Source of the DNA: Oceanospirillaceae bacterium UBA2001
GTDB taxonomy: Bacteria > Pseudomonadota > Gammaproteobacteria > Pseudomonadales > Balneatricaceae
Assembly: GCA_002335115.1 (NCBI GenBank)
Contig: DDCR01000151.1
Location: 1-19,276 of the forward strand
Direction of reading: 5' to 3'
DNA length: 19,276 bases
Under the pieces are notes generated by a model. That model worked only from the letters and a program-made list of their open reading frames with translations, searched no databases and was not told the DNA's origin. Of this stretch, positions 15,578 through 19,276 are shown in pieces. The stretch's first letter is position 1, and every line of letters starts with the position of its first letter. The translations under genes were made by a program, and so were the position numbers.

Positions 15578-17422
15578 CTATCCGTCTTCACCCCGTAAAG
15601 AACGATAAATTGTATCGGCCATTTCTGCACTAATTCCCTTCACTTTGGTCAATTCGTCAATACTGGCCTTGGTTAAGTCCTGCATGCCACCAAAATGGCT
15701 CAATAAGGCTTGACGGCGTTTTGGCCCTACTCCATCAATCTGTTGTAGATTAGATTGGGTGCGTTTCTTATTTCTCCGAGCCCGATGTCCAGTAATAGCA
15801 AACCGATGACTCTCATCCCTGATATGCTGCAATAAATGCAAGGCTGAGGAATCATCTGGTAGGGCAATCTCTTCCCCTGTCCAACCATTAAATAGCCGCT
15901 CAAAACCTGCTTTACGAGTATCTCCTTTAGCTACGCCTAAGACATAAAGGTCTTGTAACTGAAGTTCAGATAACACTTGAATCGCTTGAGTGATCTGGCC
16001 CTTTCCACCATCCACAATCAACAGATCAGGCATGACCCCCTGATTTTCTTTAAGTCTGGTGTAACGTCTAGTAATCGCTTGCGACATGGCTGCATAGTCA
16101 TCGCCTGGAGTAATACCCTCAATATTAAAGGTACGATAATCTGATTTTTTAGGTCCACCTTGATCAAATACGACACAGGAGGCCACGGTCGCCTCACCAC
16201 TAGAGTGGCTGATATCAAAGCACTCTAAACGTTCTGGCATTTGCGATAGATCGAGGGCTTCTTGCAAGGCTGCAAAACGAGAGACCTGAGTTTGTTTGTT
16301 AGCAACGTAACTCAATAATGCTTGGTCTGCATTAGTTTGGGCGAGTCGAAGCCATTGGGCGCGCGGCCCCCTGACTTTACTGATCACTTTAAAACCATGC
16401 TCGGCTCGTTGAGCAATCGCCAAAGCTATGGTTTGTTGCGCTTCTTCAGCATCACTTACAAGCACCTCATCAGGAATTTCTCGATACTGGCCTGATAAGT
16501 AATACTGACCTAAAAATGCGGTCAAAATTTCTGATTTGAGCTCTTCTAAACCCATCTTTGGATAAAAGTTTTTACTGCCAATCACGCGGCCAGATCGAAC
16601 CATTAATTGATGAATGCATATACCTGCCTGTGAGCCTGCTGCAGCGAATATATCTAGATTACCTCGCTTTGAAACCACATGCTGCTGCTCTTGAACCTGT
16701 CGAAGAAAACCTAATTGGTCCCTTAGTTGAGCTGCAGACTCAAATTTGAGCTGTTCAGCTGCAAGCTCCATTTTTTGACTAACTTCGTCTAATAATTGTT
16801 GGTTCTTACCCTCTAAGTATAAGGTCGCGTGACGCAGGTCTGCGGCATAGTCTTGCTGACTAATTTCACCTGTGCAGGGACCACTGCAACGATCAATTTG
16901 AAACTGTAAACAGGGGCGTTGACGGTTTGCAAAAAATGCATCTTCACATTGGCGTATACGAAAAATACGCTGCATCAAATTAAGACTTTCCCGCACGGCT
17001 CCAGCACTGGTATATGGGCCAAAATAACGACCCTTGCGTTTTTTTCCTCCCCTGACGTATTGCATTGCTGGGTAATCATGTTGATCAGAGATGTAAACGT
17101 AGGGATACGATTTATCGTCCCTCAAGGAGATATTGTAGGGTGGTTTTAAACGCTTGATAAGTGTGTTTTCAAGCAGCAGTGCTTCACTTTCACTGTGCGT
17201 TAGCGTGACTTCTATAAAAACAACTTTAGACACCATCAACTGCGTTTTAGTATTGTGACTTTTACCTCTAAAGTAGCTACTGACTCGGTTTCTTAGATTG
17301 ACCGCTTTACCAACATAAATGACCTCACTATCAGCATCAAACATGCGATATACGCCCGGGCGCAGTGGCAACTGTTTAAGGTATTCTTGAATATCAAAAT
17401 GTTTGGCAAGATTCTGAGTCAT
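15578..17422 (-). CDS. uvrC: Excinuclease ABC subunit C
   Basis: UvrC makes both incisions in nucleotide excision repair, recruited by the UvrB-DNA complex. The 614-residue protein has an N-terminal GIY-YIG nuclease (RPGVYRMFDADSEVIYVGKA and NLRNRVSSYF, about 21-52) for the 3' cut. A Cys cluster follows (CLQFQIDRCSGPC), then the UVR coiled coil that binds UvrB (about 205-245). The RNase H-like nuclease for the 5' cut has LECFDISHSSGE, LLIVDGGKGQ and HRFAITGHR, and two helix-hairpin-helix motifs (about 556-608) end the protein. ATG 17420-17422 is chosen over TTG 17426-17428. It begins six bases after the small unknown gene and precedes pgsA. No SOS box was seen in front of it. Confidence 0.98.
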   Translation of the reverse strand: MTQNLAKHFDIQEYLKQLPLRPGVYRMFDADSEVIYVGKAVNLRNRVSSYFRGKSHNTKTQLMVSKVVFIEVTLTHSESEALLLENTLIKRLKPPYNISLRDDKSYPYVYISDQHDYPAMQYVRGGKKRKGRYFGPYTSAGAVRESLNLMQRIFRIRQCEDAFFANRQRPCLQFQIDRCSGPCTGEISQQDYAADLRHATLYLEGKNQQLLDEVSQKMELAAEQLKFESAAQLRDQLGFLRQVQEQQHVVSKRGNLDIFAAAGSQAGICIHQLMVRSGRVIGSKNFYPKMGLEELKSEILTAFLGQYYLSGQYREIPDEVLVSDAEEAQQTIALAIAQRAEHGFKVISKVRGPRAQWLRLAQTNADQALLSYVANKQTQVSRFAALQEALDLSQMPERLECFDISHSSGEATVASCVVFDQGGPKKSDYRTFNIEGITPGDDYAAMSQAITRRYTRLKENQGVMPDLLIVDGGKGQITQAIQVLSELQLQDLYVLGVAKGDTRKAGFERLFNGWTGEEIALPDDSSALHLLQHIRDESHRFAITGHRARRNKKRTQSNLQQIDGVGPKRRQALLSHFGGMQDLTKASIDELTKVKGISAEMADTIYRSLRGEDG

Positions 17423-17428
17423 AGTCAA

Positions 17429-17671
17429 TTAATTAACCCGTCTTGAACGTTTATTTTCACTCATATGAAAGTGTGTTGCTTGCTTATAAATTTCATCAAT
17501 TTGTTCATGACTTTCAGTAGTAATCCCTGCCCCATGAGATAAGGAAACTTCTAAATAAACACCTATCTCCGCATAATAGTATAAACGCGCATTAAAGGAC
17601 TGCGCTCGGCGCATTTTATTAAAAGCGATTTGAGCACCGTTTACTATAATATGGTTGATATCTGTATTCAT
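17429..17671 (-). CDS. Small unknown protein upstream of uvrC
   Basis: I do not recognise this 80-residue protein. It begins MNTDINHIIVNGAQIAFNKM, has a central aromatic stretch NARLYYYAEIGVYLEVSLSH, and a polar C terminus with HEQIDEIYKQATHFHMSENK and a basic tail (KRSRRVN). No signal peptide, membrane helix or cysteine is present. The frame ends six bases before the uvrC ATG in the same direction, which supports translation and co-transcription with uvrC. It occupies the slot where gacA/uvrY usually sits. The ATG at 17669-17671 lacks a clear Shine-Dalgarno sequence. Confidence 0.6.
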   Translation of the reverse strand: MNTDINHIIVNGAQIAFNKMRRAQSFNARLYYYAEIGVYLEVSLSHGAGITTESHEQIDEIYKQATHFHMSENKRSRRVN

Positions 17672-17782
17672 AATTCAACACAACAGCTTACCTAATGTAG
17701 TTGTTCATTCTACCTTATCTACCCTCCACCTACTCCCCATAAGTTAGTAAAATTCAATATTCTACCCATCATTCTTTTGCGT

Positions 17783-17788
17783 TATACT
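17783..17788 (+). promoter_or_regulatory. Candidate -10 element of the hpt promoter
   Basis: TATACT (5/6) lies 24 bases before the hpt ATG, so transcription would start near 17795 with a short leader containing AGG seven bases before the ATG. No good -35 hexamer is visible at 16-18 bases upstream. Confidence 0.4.
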
Positions 17789-17812
17789 AATTCACTTTTG
17801 CAAGGCATAAAT

Positions 17813-18364
17813 ATGACAATCACATACGCACAAGCCATTTCCGTGCATGAACAAGCCGATTTATTAGTCAGCGGTGAAACCATAGCTAAGAGTATTGAGA
17901 ACATGGCGGCAGATATTACTGCGGCCTTGTCTAAAGAAATGCCTTTAGTGTTGTGCGTGCTCAATGGGGGATTGATCCCCATGGCGCAGCTTCTACTAAA
18001 ATTGCAATTCCCCTTAGAAACCGACTACCTCCACGCTACACGCTATGGCAAAAAAACAGTTGGCACTAATCTGTCATGGCTAGCCCGCCCCAGTATCGAT
18101 ATTAATAATCGGACCGTGCTTGTGGTAGATGATATTTATGACGAAGGCCATACACTTGCAGCGATTTGTGAATATTTGAAAGAAGCAGGTGCTAAAAATG
18201 TATACGCGGCGGCGTTATTAAATAAGGTTCATGATCGCAAAGTAGACTATGTGCCAGATTTTATTGGCTTAGACGTAGAAGACCGCTTTGTTTATGGCTT
18301 TGGCATGGACTACCAAGGTTACCTCCGCAACGTTGATGGTATTTATGCTGTTAAAGATATGTAA
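17813..18364 (+). CDS. hpt: Hypoxanthine-guanine phosphoribosyltransferase
   Basis: Purine salvage enzyme of the cytoplasm that joins hypoxanthine or guanine to PRPP, giving IMP or GMP. The 183-residue protein contains LVLCVLNGGLIPMAQLL (the PP loop region), LHATRYGKK, the PRPP-binding signature VLVVDDIYDEGHTL (102-115) and GLDVEDRFVYGFGMDYQGY near the C terminus. It aligns with Pseudomonas-type Hpt of 185 residues. ATG 17813 is chosen because AGG lies seven bases upstream and homologues start there. An in-frame TTG at 17777 would precede the likely -10 element and is rejected. Single-gene transcript ended by the terminator at 18384-18407. Confidence 0.96.
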   Translation: MTITYAQAISVHEQADLLVSGETIAKSIENMAADITAALSKEMPLVLCVLNGGLIPMAQLLLKLQFPLETDYLHATRYGKKTVGTNLSWLARPSIDINNRTVLVVDDIYDEGHTLAAICEYLKEAGAKNVYAAALLNKVHDRKVDYVPDFIGLDVEDRFVYGFGMDYQGYLRNVDGIYAVKDM

Positions 18365-18383
18365 TGGACCAGCTCAGACACAA

Positions 18384-18407
18384 AAAAGGCAGCTTAAGCT
18401 GCCTTTT
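18384..18407. terminator. Bidirectional intrinsic terminator between hpt and ppiD
   Basis: AAAAGGCAGCTT followed by its exact reverse complement AAGCTGCCTTTT forms a 24-bp perfect palindrome. The GC core GGCAGC/GCTGCC is flanked by A runs and T runs, giving four T on the plus strand and six on the minus strand. It serves both convergent genes. Confidence 0.92.
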
Positions 18408-18432
18408 CCCCACGTGTTAACCTATATTATGG

Positions 18433-19276
18433 TTAGAACGTTTCTATGACGGCCTGAGTGTTTAACGAACCCTCAAGTAGCTTTATGTCAGCCTGACCTT
18501 GGAGGCGAGTTAACGCCGCAGATAAAGCTAAGCGCTGCTCTGCTGTTTGTTCATCGGGGTTAGCGTCCGTCACGCTTTGCACTTGGATAATGCTCACATC
18601 TCCAGTGAAGTTAGGTGCGGTGCCGTAACTTACACCAGAATCAGCGCGGGGTAAGCCAAATGCTGATTGAACTAATAAGCTGCTGATTTGATCTGAACTA
18701 CGAGCAACACCATTAAACTGTTGCCAAGCTAACCCTTCAGTAATGGCAACAGAAGCCATATCAGTACCATTTTTTAGTTCTTCAACGTAGGCTTTTACTT
18801 TGATCTCCAAGGCTTCTGAGGCCTTTCTAGAGACCAACTGCTGGGTAATATTGTCCTCAACATCTGCCATGGGCTGTTGCGCTGATTCATTGTGTTGGTT
18901 CACTCTAATCACAACCAGTTTATCCGAAGACAATTCTAGTACGTTAGAGTTATTACCTTGTACCAATACATCATCCGTAAAAGCAGCACTCACGACACGC
19001 TCATGGCTAGCGATGCCTTCGCCCCCTTGGCGTCCAAATAATTTACTCGTTTGCACACTCAATCCAAGCGCATCCGCTACTTCTAATAGATCTGGAGAAG
19101 AAAAAGCAATGTCTGCCATTTCCTCGCTCGCAGCAACGAACAAATTTTCAGCGCCAGACTGCTTTAATACTAAACTAAGCGACTGTTCCTGCTCTTCAAA
19201 ACTTGGCTGAGCGCTGGCATCCTGGGCTTGGGCATAGAGGATTTGAACACCGAACTCTGTCACTGTTGGAACACTG
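18433..19276 (-). CDS. ppiD: Peptidyl-prolyl isomerase PpiD, C-terminal part (cut by window edge)
   Basis: PpiD is an inner-membrane-anchored periplasmic chaperone near the Sec translocon with an inactive or weak parvulin domain. The visible 280 residues are the end of the protein. They begin SVPTVTEFGVQILYA, the last strand of the parvulin domain. The PpiD-specific C-terminal region follows: EEMADIAFSSPDLLEVADAL, GIASHERVVSAAFTDDVLVQ, GNNSNVLELSSDKLVVIRVN and a helical tail ending LEGSLNTQAVIETF. The frame is open to the right edge, so the membrane helix and N-terminal chaperone module lie outside. The GTG at 19261-19263 is internal, not a start. Confidence 0.88.
   Translation of the reverse strand, partial: SVPTVTEFGVQILYAQAQDASAQPSFEEQEQSLSLVLKQSGAENLFVAASEEMADIAFSSPDLLEVADALGLSVQTSKLFGRQGGEGIASHERVVSAAFTDDVLVQGNNSNVLELSSDKLVVIRVNQHNESAQQPMADVEDNITQQLVSRKASEALEIKVKAYVEELKNGTDMASVAITEGLAWQQFNGVARSSDQISSLLVQSAFGLPRADSGVSYGTAPNFTGDVSIIQVQSVTDANPDEQTAEQRLALSAALTRLQGQADIKLLEGSLNTQAVIETF

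Noticed and set aside
17777-17812. TTG start for hpt adding 12 residues
   Set aside because: It precedes the likely -10 element TATACT. The ATG at 17813 has AGG and matches homologues.

Overview
The window reads as chromosomal DNA of a moderately AT-rich gammaproteobacterium. It is probably a marine Oceanospirillales/Pseudomonadales-type organism, but the species cannot be named from sequence alone. The evidence is the gene order (infA-bpt-aat next to ftsK-lolA-rarA-crcB-serS, then tusDCBE-yccA-hspQ, then uvrC-pgsA-gacA), an E. coli-type LexA box, and a dif site whose centre and XerD arm match the gammaproteobacterial consensus exactly. Almost everything is core housekeeping. The accessory or unusual material lies around 1.7-2.7 kb, 11.3-12.9 kb and 14.4-15.0 kb.

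Left block (1-2524, minus strand): a CheW-like protein with an inserted CZB zinc-binding domain, then aat and bpt (N-degron aminoacyl transferases), then the 5' end of infA. bpt appears to start with a rare ATT codon behind a good Shine-Dalgarno sequence. Next (2706-9160, plus strand): ftsK, lolA, rarA (start overlaps the lolA stop), crcB and serS. These cover chromosome segregation, lipoprotein transport, replication restart, fluoride export and serine tRNA charging.

Middle block (9189-11305, minus strand): yccA, a strong intrinsic terminator, then tusD-tusC-tusB-tusE, the sulfur relay for tRNA 2-thiouridine. The terminator hairpin ends nine bases before the tusD ATG, so it must also shape tusD translation. 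hspQ diverges from yccA, and the shared promoter region holds two perfect palindromes.

Terminus locus (about 12.0-13.75 kb): an XRE regulator, the chromosome dimer resolution site dif (12458-12485), a textbook LexA/SOS box (12558-12577), then an unrecognised 86-residue protein and a DMT-family permease only five bases downstream. This puts an apparently SOS-controlled two-gene unit about 110 bp from dif, with ftsK (the motor that acts at dif) about 7 kb away. It is the most interesting part of the window.

Right block: gacA, a 569-base low-coding interval with a possible LuxR-type HTH remnant, pgsA, uvrC and a small unknown protein (all minus), then hpt (plus), a bidirectional terminator, and the C-terminal part of ppiD running off the right edge. 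The usual gacA-uvrC-pgsA order is changed here to (unknown)-uvrC-pgsA-gap-gacA.
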